In this document: positions 19,252 through 27,699 of the stretch, one piece after another
How the letters are laid out: every line of letters begins with the position of its first letter
Position numbering within the stretch: the stretch's first letter is position 1
NCBI RefSeq assembly: GCF_003287275.1
Contig: NZ_QEVW01000001.1
Location: forward strand, 310,001 to 374,000
From: Paenibacillus taichungensis
GTDB taxonomy: Bacteria > Bacillota > Bacilli > Paenibacillales > Paenibacillaceae
DNA: 64,000 bases
Direction: 5' to 3'
The notes under the pieces: generated by a model
The model's input: the letters and a program-made list of their open reading frames with translations, nothing else
The model's database searches: none
Told to the model about the DNA's origin: nothing
Position numbers and translations under genes: made by a program

Positions 19252-19803
19252 ATGAAAAGATTTTGGGGGCTTACCGCAATTATTTCTATGATTTTTCTGC
19301 TTGCTGGCTGTGGCGGTAAGGACGGTTTTACGATTTTTATCATTGATAACCAAGGAAATCCATCCGTGATCTCGGAGCAGTTGCAAGCTAATTTGCAGCA
19401 AAAGCTGGGTGAGGAGCCCAAAGTGGAAGTTATCACAAGTGCGATGTATGATGTTCAGAAAATTATGGTAGAGTATGCGGCGGGTGGTCATGATATTTTC
19501 ATTTTGCCTGAAGCTGATATGAAGCAGTACGGAAGTAACGGCTCCAATATCCCGCTGGATGATACATTTGATGCGGAGAAGTATAAGCGCGGTGTATTTG
19601 AAGGCGGTGTCTTGGTTGAGAGGGGCGAAGGAGATGACGGTTCAGATATCAAGACAGAATCACATCTCTATGGCATTCCGCTGGAAGATATGCAAATGTT
19701 CAAAGATGTAGATTATGCTGCGCAAAATCTGTTTGCTACCATTCCGGTGTCGGCTTCTAATGTCGAAGAATCCAAGAAAGTGCTGAAGGCGCTGACAGAG
19801 TAA
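19252..19803 (+). CDS. Lipoprotein of unknown function
   Basis: 183 residues with a signal peptide and lipobox LAGC (Cys20), so it is predicted to be anchored on the outer face of the membrane. The body alternates beta strands and helices and resembles a small fragment of a solute-binding fold (FTIFIIDNQGNPSV, DIFILPEADM), but I cannot name a family. The ATG follows GGGGGAACT. It lies 37 bases before the CobU-like gene, possibly in one transcript. Confidence 0.75.
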   Translation: MKRFWGLTAIISMIFLLAGCGGKDGFTIFIIDNQGNPSVISEQLQANLQQKLGEEPKVEVITSAMYDVQKIMVEYAAGGHDIFILPEADMKQYGSNGSNIPLDDTFDAEKYKRGVFEGGVLVERGEGDDGSDIKTESHLYGIPLEDMQMFKDVDYAAQNLFATIPVSASNVEESKKVLKALTE

Positions 19804-19840
19804 ATGCAATCTAGTATGGCTACTGAAGGAGGGGAGCGGA

Positions 19841-20377
19841 TTGCTAATTACGGTCACAGGCGGCATAGGCAGTGGTAAAACCCGATTTGCGCTTGGATAC
19901 GCAGCCCGGATTAGCCGGGAGGGCATCTATTTATCCACTGGTGATCATGATCCCGTGATTCCCGAATTGCCATCCGCTCATTATCGTGCCATCCAGGCTG
20001 GGAACGGCCAGCACCTGACGGAGGTGCTTCACCAGATTAATCGGGAATCCAATCTCTTCCTGGCAGATCAGCGGATTGTCATTGTGGATAGTCTGACCGC
20101 ATGGATGGCAGCCGGTTTCAGGGCAAGTGATGATCTGGATCAGCAGCGTTCAGAGACACAGCTGCTGTTGGACGCCCTTCTGTCTTACCAGGGAAAGCTG
20201 CTCGTGATTACCAATGAAATGCACGGCTCTTTGTATCCTTCAGAGGAAGAACGAATTTTTGCAGCAAGAATGGCGTCAGTTAACCGGGCGTTGCAGGCGC
20301 ATTCGGAACAGATGTATCTCTTAATATCTGGATTGCCCGTTGATCTCAAAGATCGAGGGTTGCGATATGAAGATTAG
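19841..20377 (+). CDS. CobU-like adenosylcobinamide kinase/guanylyltransferase, shortened
   Basis: 178 residues with a P-loop GGIGSGKTRFA at the N-terminus and the CobU C-terminal signature (VITNEMHGSLYPSEEERIF... then NRALQAHSEQMYLLISGLPV). CobU phosphorylates adenosylcobinamide and transfers GMP to it. Compared with the classic enzyme, the segment holding the guanylylated histidine (DDEM..RI..HH..RP) is missing, and only AHYRA, equivalent to AHWRT, remains. GMP transfer is therefore doubtful. The TTG start follows GGAGGGGAG. A PduO adenosyltransferase is encoded 0.9 kb away. The rest of the cobalamin pathway is not in the window. Confidence 0.75.
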   Translation: MLITVTGGIGSGKTRFALGYAARISREGIYLSTGDHDPVIPELPSAHYRAIQAGNGQHLTEVLHQINRESNLFLADQRIVIVDSLTAWMAAGFRASDDLDQQRSETQLLLDALLSYQGKLLVITNEMHGSLYPSEEERIFAARMASVNRALQAHSEQMYLLISGLPVDLKDRGLRYED

Positions 20378-20410
20378 CATTTCATTTTGTTAAACGATGG
20401 ACGAGCGTAA

Positions 20411-20458
20411 AGAAGCCTCCGTCACCACAAATGGTGGTGCGGAGGCTTTATTTTTTGA
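20411..20458. terminator. Bidirectional terminator
   Basis: AAGCCTCCG and CGGAGGCTT with inner CACCAC/GTGGTG pairing around AAAT, then TTATTTTTTG. It separates the convergent CobU-like and DedA genes. Confidence 0.88.
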
Positions 20459-20480
20459 CAAGTGATGCGTGTATATTTCT

Positions 20481-21092
20481 TTATTTCCGAGTTTTATTTC
20501 GTCTGATCCACCAGATTATACAGCCCACAACAATAATCGCCAGAAGTACATATACGACCAGGGAGTACACGTCCATAAAGTGCAGGATACTGTCCCATGA
20601 CGCACCGAGGGCCGCACCAACCGAGACGAGAATAATATTCCAGGCCAGTGTTCCAATGGTTGTGAAGAGCAGGAATAAACCAAATTTCATGTTGGACATG
20701 CCGGCAGGAATCGAGATCAGGCTGCGAACAAGGGGTACCATGCGACAGAATAGTACGGTCCACATTCCATATTTGTCAAACCATGCATCGACACGGTGTA
20801 TATCTTCTTTTTTGATCCGCAGAATATGACCCCAACGTTCTACAATCTTCTCCAGCCGATTGACATCAATCAGCAGTCCGATCCCATAAAGAATGACAGC
20901 CCCAAGCACAGAACCAATGGTAGCCGCAATAATGACACCGGGAAGGGTCAGGCTGGTGTAGGTGGTCATGAAACCGCCAAAAGGTAATATGATTTCCGAG
21001 GGGATGGGGGGAAATACGTTTTCGAGCGCAATAATGAGTGCAATGCCTATGTAGCCGTATTGTTCCATGAAATCGGTTATCCAGTTTTGCAT
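20481..21092 (-). CDS. DedA family membrane protein
   Basis: 203 residues, with the DedA/SNARE-associated signature (ENVFPPIPSEIILPFGG and CRMVPLVRSLISIPAGMS) and about five membrane segments. DedA proteins are implicated in lipid flipping (undecaprenyl phosphate or phosphatidylethanolamine) and membrane homeostasis. The start at 21092 is chosen because GAGGAGA lies just before it. The 29 residues upstream in the same frame have no ribosome site. Confidence 0.92.
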   Translation of the reverse strand: MQNWITDFMEQYGYIGIALIIALENVFPPIPSEIILPFGGFMTTYTSLTLPGVIIAATIGSVLGAVILYGIGLLIDVNRLEKIVERWGHILRIKKEDIHRVDAWFDKYGMWTVLFCRMVPLVRSLISIPAGMSNMKFGLFLLFTTIGTLAWNIILVSVGAALGASWDSILHFMDVYSLVVYVLLAIIVVGCIIWWIRRNKTRK

Positions 21093-21318
21093 AATCGTCT
21101 CCTCTACTTTTGGTTTGCAAGGATTTGGCGTATACTCGGCAGAGTACACCAACTCATATATACGTGTGAAGGATCTCACTGGTTTCTGAAAATAATAGCA
21201 TTCCCGTATTCATAGTAGGTCAAGTATACTAATTAAGTTACACTCTAAAAGGGCATGCATTTATATTTAACCCCAGCGTTCTACCATGCGAATGATATTA
21301 ACAATAGGAGGGATTACA

Positions 21319-21900
21319 ATGGGCATATATACACGAACAGGTGACGAGGGACAGACCTCAGTCATTGGTGGACGGGTCATCAAGGACGATGACCGAGTTG
21401 AAGCTTACGGGACAATTGATGAGCTGAATTGTTTTGTTGGGCAGGCCATCAGTTTTATTGATCAAGCAAACGGAAAATTTGAGGATTTGCGTGAACACTT
21501 GCTCGAAATTCAGCAAGAATTGTTTGATTGCGGATCCGATCTCGCCTTTGTAAAAATTAGCGAAACCAAATATAAAGTGCGGGATGAGATGGTCACCCGG
21601 CTTGAGCAATGGATTGATCAGTATGATGCGGAGAATCCGAAGGTGGAGCGGTTTATTTTGCCTGGGGGCAGTCTACTCTCTTCCACATTACATGTCTGTC
21701 GCACAGTATGTCGCCGCGCTGAACGTCGCGCCGTGACGCTCGGACAGCATACCGATATCAACCCTTCTGTACGACGTTATTTGAACCGTCTGTCTGATTA
21801 TTTCTTCGTTGTAGCTCGGACTGCCAATGCGAGACAACAGGTAGCTGACATTGAGTATGTGCGGAGCAAAAAAGTATTCCGCCGCAAAGACAAAGAATGA
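21319..21900 (+). CDS. Cob(I)alamin adenosyltransferase, PduO type
   Basis: 193 residues. The N-terminal MGIYTRTGDEGQTS is the ATP-binding signature of PduO/MMAB adenosyltransferases. The helical bundle follows with VEAYGTIDELN and the C-terminal CRTVCRRAER and NRLSDYFFVVAR motifs. The enzyme attaches the adenosyl group to reduced corrinoid. The ATG at 21319 has AGGAGGG. It overlaps the next gene by 4 bases (ATGA), indicating translational coupling. No B12 riboswitch is visible upstream. Confidence 0.95.
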   Translation: MGIYTRTGDEGQTSVIGGRVIKDDDRVEAYGTIDELNCFVGQAISFIDQANGKFEDLREHLLEIQQELFDCGSDLAFVKISETKYKVRDEMVTRLEQWIDQYDAENPKVERFILPGGSLLSSTLHVCRTVCRRAERRAVTLGQHTDINPSVRRYLNRLSDYFFVVARTANARQQVADIEYVRSKKVFRRKDKE

Positions 21901-22880
21901 GCGATTATTATTCACCACTTACTTACACGGTTTCCGAAAATGAAGATGGCTGGTTGCTGAAGACTGTGCTTCAGCGGCGTCTACAGGTTTCGCGTAAGCT
22001 CCTGTCGAGAATCAAACTTACAGAGCGGGGAATTATGTTGAATGGCGAGCGGGTATACATCAGCGTCAAAGTTAGCACAGGTGACGTCCTGGAAGTCCGG
22101 ATGGAACAGGAAGAGTCGGATGATATTTTACCTGAGCCGATTCCCTTTACGATACTGTATGAAGATGAGCACTTGCTTATTGTGAACAAGGATTCCGGTG
22201 TCATCGTACATCCAACACATGGGCATTACACAGGTACATTGGCAAACGGGGTTGTCCATTATTGGAAGACTAAAGGCGATCGTTTCCGTTTCAGACCGAT
22301 TCATCGATTGGATCAGGAAACATCTGGTGTGCTGGCAATCGCGAAAAATCCATATGTGCACCAGCATGTGTCTGAGCAGATGATCGCAGGAACGGTAGAT
22401 AAAAAATATATTACCTTTGTGCACGGTAGTCCTGCCCAAGAAGAGGGGGCCATCGATGGCCCGATTGATCGTGATCCCGAAGAGCCGCATCGTCGAATCG
22501 TTACACCTGACGGGTATGCGGCAAGAACGTTATACACGACCGTTGCAAGGTGGGCGGGCGGAAGCGCTAGTGCGGTGAGCCTGAAGCTGGAGAGCGGCAG
22601 AACCCATCAAATTAGGGTACACATGACATCGATTGGCTGCCCTTTAATTGGGGATCGGATGTACAAGACCCTTCCTATGCATGAGTTCGATGAGCAGACC
22701 CTGGCTGTTCGGGAGGAACGAGACACTTGGATTGCCCGTCAGGCATTGCACGCATGTGAGCTGGCGTTTGAACATCCCATTTTGCAAAAAAGGATGACGT
22801 TCCAAGCACCTTTACCCGCAGATATGGCAGCCCTGGAGGCTCGCCTGGATGCTGAGGCATCCCCGAGAGAATTGTTGTAA
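21897..22880 (+). CDS. RluA-family pseudouridine synthase
   Basis: 327 residues: an N-terminal S4-like segment, then the pseudouridylate synthase domain with the catalytic HRLDQETSG motif (Asp is the nucleophile) and the RTHQIRVHM motif. It modifies uridines in rRNA or tRNA, and the specific position cannot be assigned. Its start codon overlaps the stop of the adenosyltransferase gene, and the ribosome site is weak, so translation is likely coupled. Confidence 0.93.
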   Translation: MSDYYSPLTYTVSENEDGWLLKTVLQRRLQVSRKLLSRIKLTERGIMLNGERVYISVKVSTGDVLEVRMEQEESDDILPEPIPFTILYEDEHLLIVNKDSGVIVHPTHGHYTGTLANGVVHYWKTKGDRFRFRPIHRLDQETSGVLAIAKNPYVHQHVSEQMIAGTVDKKYITFVHGSPAQEEGAIDGPIDRDPEEPHRRIVTPDGYAARTLYTTVARWAGGSASAVSLKLESGRTHQIRVHMTSIGCPLIGDRMYKTLPMHEFDEQTLAVREERDTWIARQALHACELAFEHPILQKRMTFQAPLPADMAALEARLDAEASPRELL

Positions 22881-23009
22881 AGCCTGTTAAACGGCCTTTG
22901 ATTCGCGCTGGTGAAGAATCTCAATGCACGGTGCCCTGCTGTCAATCAATGTTAGTTAGCTTAACCCGTGTGAGGGATGCAACTGCACCCGAACAAAATG
23001 CCGCAGGCT

Positions 23010-23057
23010 AAGGTTGTAAGGTTGTAAGGTTGTAAGGTTGTAAGGTTGTAAGGTTTT
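23010..23057 (+). repeat. Tandem octamer array, 5 perfect units
   Basis: AAGGTTGT is repeated five times without error (23010-23049), followed by a sixth changed unit AAGGTTTT. It is non-coding. Being 8 bases long and perfect, it should be prone to slippage and useful as a strain marker. Confidence 0.95.
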
Positions 23058-23137
23058 ATGTTTTAGGCTTTTGATCCTAAAGCCGAATGGACATTTTCTC
23101 ATTCGAGAAGAGGTTTAAAAATACAGTGCGATGGTAT

Positions 23138-23197
23138 CGGTTTGGAGCGACTTTTGGATTTGCGAAGCAAACCAAGGGAAGCGAGAAATCGAAACCG
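23138..23197 (+). repeat. Nested inverted repeat before the ArsC-like gene
   Basis: The outer arms CGGTTT (23138-23143) and AAACCG (23192-23197) enclose an inner hairpin, GG-a-TTTGC (23156-23163) with GCAAACC (23167-23173) around a GAA loop. It ends about 12 bases before the ribosome site of the next gene, with no T-run, so it is not a terminator. Confidence 0.6.
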
Positions 23198-23223
23198 GAG
23201 CACACATAGGAGGACAAGTAACG

Positions 23224-23589
23224 ATGAGTAATCTAAAAGTATATCAATACGCTAAATGTGGCACGTGCCGTAAAGCGGTAAAATGGCTGGAAGCTCAGGG
23301 GCATGAGCTGGAATTATTTCCTATTTTCGACACCCCCCCAACCGAAGAAGAATTAACGGAGTTGATTCAGAAGAGCGGACTTGAAGTGAAAAAGTTTTTC
23401 AATACGAGTGGGGAAGTGTACAAGGAGCAGCAATTGAAGGACAAGCTGCCGGGGCTGTCCACAGAAGAGCAGATTCGTTTGCTGGCTTCCAATGGGCGCC
23501 TGATTAAACGCCCAATCGTTACGGATGGTCACAAAGTGACCGTAGGATTCAAGGAAGATACGTATGAACAGGAATGGAACAACGCGTAA
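23224..23589 (+). CDS. ArsC/Spx-fold thioredoxin-like protein
   Basis: 121 residues with an N-terminal CGTC redox motif (YQYAKCGTCRKAVKWLE) and the family motifs FFNTSGEVYKE and LIKRPIV. It matches the ArsC/Spx superfamily of the B. subtilis YusI type rather than true Spx (different C-terminus). It could be a thiol-dependent reductase or a regulator. Arsenate reductase activity should not be assumed, as there is no ars operon nearby. The ATG follows AGGAGGACAAGTAACG. Confidence 0.88.
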   Translation: MSNLKVYQYAKCGTCRKAVKWLEAQGHELELFPIFDTPPTEEELTELIQKSGLEVKKFFNTSGEVYKEQQLKDKLPGLSTEEQIRLLASNGRLIKRPIVTDGHKVTVGFKEDTYEQEWNNA

Positions 23590-23629
23590 TTTATTGATTA
23601 ATGATTTCATTGATTGTTAAATGAACCAA

Positions 23630-23672
23630 GGTAAAAAAGGCTCTGAATGTTCAAATTTCAGGGCTTTTTTGG
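23630..23672 (+). terminator. Terminator of the ArsC-like gene
   Basis: AAAAAAGGCTCTGAA and TTCAGGGCTTTTTT form an extended stem ending in a T6 run. Confidence 0.85.
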
Positions 23673-23695
23673 CTGGTCGATCCTTGGCGGAACTA

Positions 23696-23704
23696 TGCTA
23701 TAAT
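23696..23704 (+). promoter_or_regulatory. Extended -10 promoter of the exonuclease gene
   Basis: TGCTATAAT is a perfect TGn-TATAAT element located between the preceding terminator and the structured leader. It implies an untranslated leader of about 280 bases. Confidence 0.55.
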
Positions 23705-23789
23705 GATAGAATTAGTTCGATATTTTATTTGCTATAGGAACTTAGCTAAAGATTTACACGAGAATGGAGAGGACAGAAATAACCTGAAG

Positions 23790-23945
23790 AAGCGGAGCTA
23801 AAAGCTTTCTAAAAGAAAGCTCCATCGGAAGCATACACTTCGCCTTTACCACCGGATTTTCCCTTTTGAAGAAGGGAATCAAAAAAATCTGGGGATAACA
23901 GCGATCAGAAGGTTGTTCTGTCATCGGAGTGGCAAGTGTAATTAT
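23790..23945 (+). ncRNA. Candidate structured leader RNA, class unknown
   Basis: Four helices can be drawn. (1) AGCTTTCT/AGAAAGCT at 23803-23821. (2) A long-range closing helix TACACTT-c-GCC (23834-23844) with GGCAAGTGTA (23931-23940), ten pairs with one bulge. (3) Inside it, TTCCCTT/AAGGGAA (23859-23878), extended by GAT/ATC. (4) CAGAA/TTCTG (23906-23920) with a GGTTG loop. No T-run terminator is present, so it is not an intrinsic attenuator of the usual type. It lies in the 5' leader of the exonuclease gene. I do not recognise any known riboswitch class. My untested impression is that related sequence occurs in other Paenibacillus intergenic regions. Confidence 0.55.
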
Positions 23946-23993
23946 TTTTAGTTCAATTTTCTATGGAATCAGGACAGGAGAGAACAAATTCAA

Positions 23994-24887
23994 GTGAATC
24001 AACGTAATGAACCTACTTTGTTGCTGGTAGATGGTATGGCGGTGTTGTTCCGTGCGTTCTATGCAACATCTGCAAGCGGATATATCAGACGTACAAAGGC
24101 AGGCGTGCCAACCAACGCAGTATACGGATTTATCCGTTATTTCTGGGATGCGGTTCAGACCTTTGGGCCAAGTCATGTCGTATGCTGTTGGGATATGGGA
24201 GGCAAGACGTTTCGCGGTGAAGAGTATGCAGCGTATAAGGGGAACCGTCCGGAAGCTCCGGATGATCTGATTCCTCAGTTTGCTCTGATTCGTGAAGTGA
24301 TGGATAGTTTAAACATTCCGAATATTGGCGCTCAAGGATATGAGGCTGATGATTGCATCGGTACACTTGCCAAGTATTACACCGAGCAGACGGATATGAA
24401 CGTGATGGTACTTACGGGTGACCATGATATGCTGCAACTGATTGATGATCGTACAAGCATTATTATTATGAAAAAAGGTCATGGCAATTATATGGTGTAT
24501 ACGCCTGAATCCCTAATGACGGAGAAACAACTGACACCTCGTCAAGTGATTGACATGAAAGGTCTGATGGGCGATGCCAGTGACAATTATCCTGGAGTAC
24601 GGGGCATTGGGGAGAAGACGGCTTTGAAACTTGTGCAGGAGTTTGGCTCCATTGAAGGTATTTTGGACAATATGGATAAACTTACCCCTTCGGTACGCAA
24701 CAAGATTGAGAATGATCTCGACATGCTTCATCTGTCCCGCAAACTGGCAGAGATTCACTGTGCAGTTCCGGTAGCTTGTGCACTGGATGTATGTGAATTG
24801 CGTCTTGATCCGGATATGGTGATGGACAAGTTCGAACAACTTGAGATGAAGAGCCTGGGCTCTTGGATGGGAGTGGCAATAGGGTGA
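23994..24887 (+). CDS. 5'-3' exonuclease (PolA-like FEN domain, YpcP type)
   Basis: 297 residues corresponding to the 5' nuclease domain of DNA polymerase I without the polymerase. The metal-binding acidic residues are visible in LLLVDG, GYEADDCIG, VLTGDHDMLQL and MGDASDNYPGVRGIGEKTA (helix-hairpin-helix). It resembles B. subtilis YpcP, which removes RNA primers and flaps during Okazaki fragment maturation. The GTG start is preceded by AGGAGAG at a rather long distance (about 11 bases). The upstream leader carries a structured element. Confidence 0.92.
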   Translation: MNQRNEPTLLLVDGMAVLFRAFYATSASGYIRRTKAGVPTNAVYGFIRYFWDAVQTFGPSHVVCCWDMGGKTFRGEEYAAYKGNRPEAPDDLIPQFALIREVMDSLNIPNIGAQGYEADDCIGTLAKYYTEQTDMNVMVLTGDHDMLQLIDDRTSIIIMKKGHGNYMVYTPESLMTEKQLTPRQVIDMKGLMGDASDNYPGVRGIGEKTALKLVQEFGSIEGILDNMDKLTPSVRNKIENDLDMLHLSRKLAEIHCAVPVACALDVCELRLDPDMVMDKFEQLEMKSLGSWMGVAIG

Positions 24888-24892
24888 GTAGC

Positions 24893-25999
24893 ATGCAGAC
24901 AAAACGGACGGGCAAAAAGTGGTGGACAGGGGCTATGGCCCTCGTCCTTGCTTTGCCTGTAATCCTTTCAGGAGCGGTGAGTGCTCCACAGACAGTAGAT
25001 GCCAAAGCGGCAATTAGCACCAAAGTACAGAAAGTAAAAGCAGCAGGACGCAGTTTTACCGTGCAGACGGTTAGTATTCCCAAGGGTACACCAGTTACCG
25101 TAGGATTAGCGAAGAAGCAGGTCGGTCAGACGGCAACATTACCTTCAATTGTTAAGGCATATGGCGCGCAAGCGGCCATTAACGGAGCATTTTTTGAAGC
25201 ATATAACGGAGCTCCAGATCCATACGGCATGTTAATAGCAAACGGCAAAGTTATACATATTGGAAGATACGGAACAACGATTGGGTTTAAGGAAGATGGC
25301 TCAGCCATCATGGATTCGCTTCAAGTGAGTCTGACGGGTAAAGTAACAGATACAGAAGGAAAGTCACGCAGTTGGTATGCGACCTTTATTAACCGAACAC
25401 CTTCCGCGAATGCGAGTATTACGATGTTATACACGCCAGAGCGGGGATCTACAGTCGGGTTCAAAGGAGGTACGGCGGTTGTGATGGAGAAAGGGATTGT
25501 CACCAAGAAAGTACCGAATACCAATGTAGCCATTCCGAAGAATGGATCGGTACTGGTCTTCACGGGTAATCAGAAATCTTCGTCGGACCGCTTTACCGTT
25601 GGATCAACTGTAGAGATGAATTATAAATACACCAATGCAGCAGGCAAAGAGATCCCTTGGCAAGATGTAGTCACCGCTGTGGGCGCAGGTCCACGTCTGG
25701 TGAAAGACGGCAAAATTGCCGTAAATCCAGCGAGTGAGGGCTTCAAGGATACCAAAATTCTCAATGCCTCCGGCGCAAGAAGTGGTATTGCCATTATGGC
25801 CGACGGATCGGTGATGTTGGCTACCGTGTCAGGAGCGACGATTAAGGAATGGGCTGCTGTCATGCAGAAGCTTGGTGCCAAGCAGGCAATGAACCTGGAT
25901 GGAGGTGCATCTTCTGGCATGTATGCTGGCGGCAAAATGCTTACTTCCCCGGGCCGCTTGTTAAGTAATACACTTGTTTTTGGTGGCTCTGTTCGTTAA
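24893..25999 (+). CDS. Secreted phosphodiester glycosidase (NAGPA domain)
   Basis: About 368 residues with an N-terminal signal peptide (KRTGKKWW then a hydrophobic stretch ending around SAPQTVDAKA). A DUF2233/NAGPA domain follows, with the motifs AINGAFFEAYNGAPDPYG, GARSGIAIM and MNLDGGASSGMY. Related enzymes hydrolyse phosphodiester bonds next to sugars, for example in cell wall or teichoic acid substrates. The substrate here is unknown. The ATG at 24893 begins 5 bases after the exonuclease stop, so the two are probably co-transcribed, although functionally unrelated. Confidence 0.88.
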   Translation: MQTKRTGKKWWTGAMALVLALPVILSGAVSAPQTVDAKAAISTKVQKVKAAGRSFTVQTVSIPKGTPVTVGLAKKQVGQTATLPSIVKAYGAQAAINGAFFEAYNGAPDPYGMLIANGKVIHIGRYGTTIGFKEDGSAIMDSLQVSLTGKVTDTEGKSRSWYATFINRTPSANASITMLYTPERGSTVGFKGGTAVVMEKGIVTKKVPNTNVAIPKNGSVLVFTGNQKSSSDRFTVGSTVEMNYKYTNAAGKEIPWQDVVTAVGAGPRLVKDGKIAVNPASEGFKDTKILNASGARSGIAIMADGSVMLATVSGATIKEWAAVMQKLGAKQAMNLDGGASSGMYAGGKMLTSPGRLLSNTLVFGGSVR

Positions 26000-26028
26000 A
26001 AGAAAGCTAATATGGGAGGTAGGATCAG

Positions 26029-26724
26029 ATGACACTCACTCATAACCGGAAGCCAGATGAAAACAAAACGGCGGTATTAGCTGTAAACGTAGGGCAACTT
26101 CAGGCCTTGCCTGGCCAGAAGCGCGAAGTGATGAGCGGCATTGTGAAACATCCCATATCCAGCCCGGTCTTCCTGTCATTCACCGGAATGACAGGGGATG
26201 CCCAGGCTGATCTGGAGCATCATGGTGGACCTGACAAGGCGGTTTGTGTATACGATTACAGTCGTTATCCGGCGCTTGAACAACTGATGGATCGCAAGCT
26301 GGACTGGGGAGCTTGTGGAGAAAATCTGACAGTTGAAGGCTGTATGGAGGAAGAAGTCCGCATTGGTGATGTGTATCAATTGGGGGAAGCCACGGTACAG
26401 GTCAGCCAGCCAAGACAGCCTTGCTTCAAGCTTGGTGCACGGTATGATTACAAAGAGCTGCCTGTTTATTTTCAGGATAGCGGGCATACCGGATTTTATT
26501 TTCGGGTCTTGCAAGAGGGAGAGGTAACTCCTTCTGCAATATTCAGACGTATAAGCACAGATCCTGCATCAATGACCATTCTGGAAGCCAATCGAATTAT
26601 CCATCAGGGGAAGCAGGATGCCGTTGCTATGCGTGCTCTGCTGGCCATTCCAACGTTATCCGACAGCTGGAAACAGACCTTATTGAAGCGATTGGCCAAG
26701 CTCGAAACTGCTGAACAGGACTAA
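26029..26724 (+). CDS. MOSC domain protein (YiiM-like)
   Basis: 231 residues. It carries MOSC sulfur-carrier motifs: EHHGGPDKAVCVY, GENLTVEG and QPRQPCFK with the conserved cysteine. It likely binds sulfur or molybdenum cofactor-like ligands, and relatives reduce N-hydroxylated bases (E. coli YiiM). A helical C-terminal 3-alpha domain follows. The ATG has GGGAGG. It lies 29 bases after the glycosidase gene. Confidence 0.9.
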   Translation: MTLTHNRKPDENKTAVLAVNVGQLQALPGQKREVMSGIVKHPISSPVFLSFTGMTGDAQADLEHHGGPDKAVCVYDYSRYPALEQLMDRKLDWGACGENLTVEGCMEEEVRIGDVYQLGEATVQVSQPRQPCFKLGARYDYKELPVYFQDSGHTGFYFRVLQEGEVTPSAIFRRISTDPASMTILEANRIIHQGKQDAVAMRALLAIPTLSDSWKQTLLKRLAKLETAEQD

Positions 26725-26801
26725 TCATGCTGTTGTTCCGTCTTTTAGAAAACAGATTCGAAGATCCATTTAATTTTAAACTACTTGGGAGTGTGACTAA
26801 C

Positions 26802-27680
26802 ATGACGATTTTAGGCGCAATTGAAGCTGGAGGAACCAAATTTGTATGTGGTATCGGTACGGAAGAAGGAGAAGTTCTTGAACGCGTAAGCTTTCCAACG
26901 ACGACACCGGAAGAGACGATGGCTCAAGTAATCGCTTTTTTTGAAGGTAAAGGTATTGAAGCTTTGGGTGTAGGTTCATTTGGTCCAATTGATCCGATTG
27001 AAGGAAGCCCAACTTATGGTTACATCACAACAACACCAAAACCGCATTGGGGGCAGTACAACCTGATTGGTAAGCTCAAAGAGCACTTTGATGTACCGAT
27101 GACGTTCGACACGGATGTAAACGGTGCTGCACTTGGGGAAGCAACCTGGGGGGCTGCACAAGGCCTGGATAGCTGTCTGTATATTACTGTCGGAACGGGA
27201 ATTGGTGCAGGCGCAGTTGTAGGTGGCAAAATGGTCCATGGATTGTCGCATCCAGAGATGGGACACATCATTGTCCGCAGACATCCCGAAGATACATATG
27301 AAGGGTTCTGTCCGTATCATGGGGACTGTCTGGAAGGCCTTGCCGCAGGTCCTGCCATCAATAAACGTTGGAATCAACCGGCTTACGAACTGCCAGCCGA
27401 TCACAAGGCCTGGGAGATTGAAGCACATTACCTGGCGCATGCCCTGATGAATTATGTATTGATCCTCACACCTCAGAAAATTGTAATGGGTGGCGGTGTG
27501 ATGAAGCAGGAGCATCTGTTCCCAATGGTTCGCAGCAAATTGCAGGAATTGCTCGCTGGATACGTTCAGCACCCTGCACTTCAATCCGAAATTGACCAGT
27601 ATGTCGTTTCACCGGGACTTGGCGATAATGCGGGACTGTGTGGTTCGCTTGCACTGGCGAAATTGGCTTTGAACAAGTAA
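26802..27680 (+). CDS. ROK-family sugar kinase, probable fructokinase
   Basis: 292 residues. The N-terminal phosphate loop GAIEAGGTKFVCG, the TVGTGIGAGAVVGG motif and the ROK zinc site (HPEMGH then CPYHGDCLEGLAAG) are all present. Length and motifs fit the B. subtilis GmuE/YdhR fructokinase group (fructose to fructose 6-phosphate). The ATG at 26802 is preceded by GGGAGTG. An earlier in-frame start would add 25 residues not expected before the P-loop. Confidence 0.88.
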   Translation: MTILGAIEAGGTKFVCGIGTEEGEVLERVSFPTTTPEETMAQVIAFFEGKGIEALGVGSFGPIDPIEGSPTYGYITTTPKPHWGQYNLIGKLKEHFDVPMTFDTDVNGAALGEATWGAAQGLDSCLYITVGTGIGAGAVVGGKMVHGLSHPEMGHIIVRRHPEDTYEGFCPYHGDCLEGLAAGPAINKRWNQPAYELPADHKAWEIEAHYLAHALMNYVLILTPQKIVMGGGVMKQEHLFPMVRSKLQELLAGYVQHPALQSEIDQYVVSPGLGDNAGLCGSLALAKLALNK

Positions 27681-27699
27681 TAGCTTTACAAACAAGTAG

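Larger units (their letters stand above)
22881..23223 (+). other. Intergenic region of 343 bases with repeats
   Basis: No coding region is supported. It contains a tandem octamer array (23010-23057) and, just before the next ribosome site, a nested inverted repeat (23138-23197), each listed separately. I see no clear promoter. Confidence 0.6.

Noticed and set aside
21180-21318. Cobalamin riboswitch before the adenosyltransferase gene
   Set aside because: The region is too short and lacks the B12-box sequence.
23010-23057. CRISPR array
   Set aside because: The repeats are contiguous octamers without spacers and no cas genes are present.
23224-23589. Arsenate reductase
   Set aside because: ArsC-fold CxxC proteins of this type often are not arsenate reductases, and no arsenic-resistance genes are nearby.
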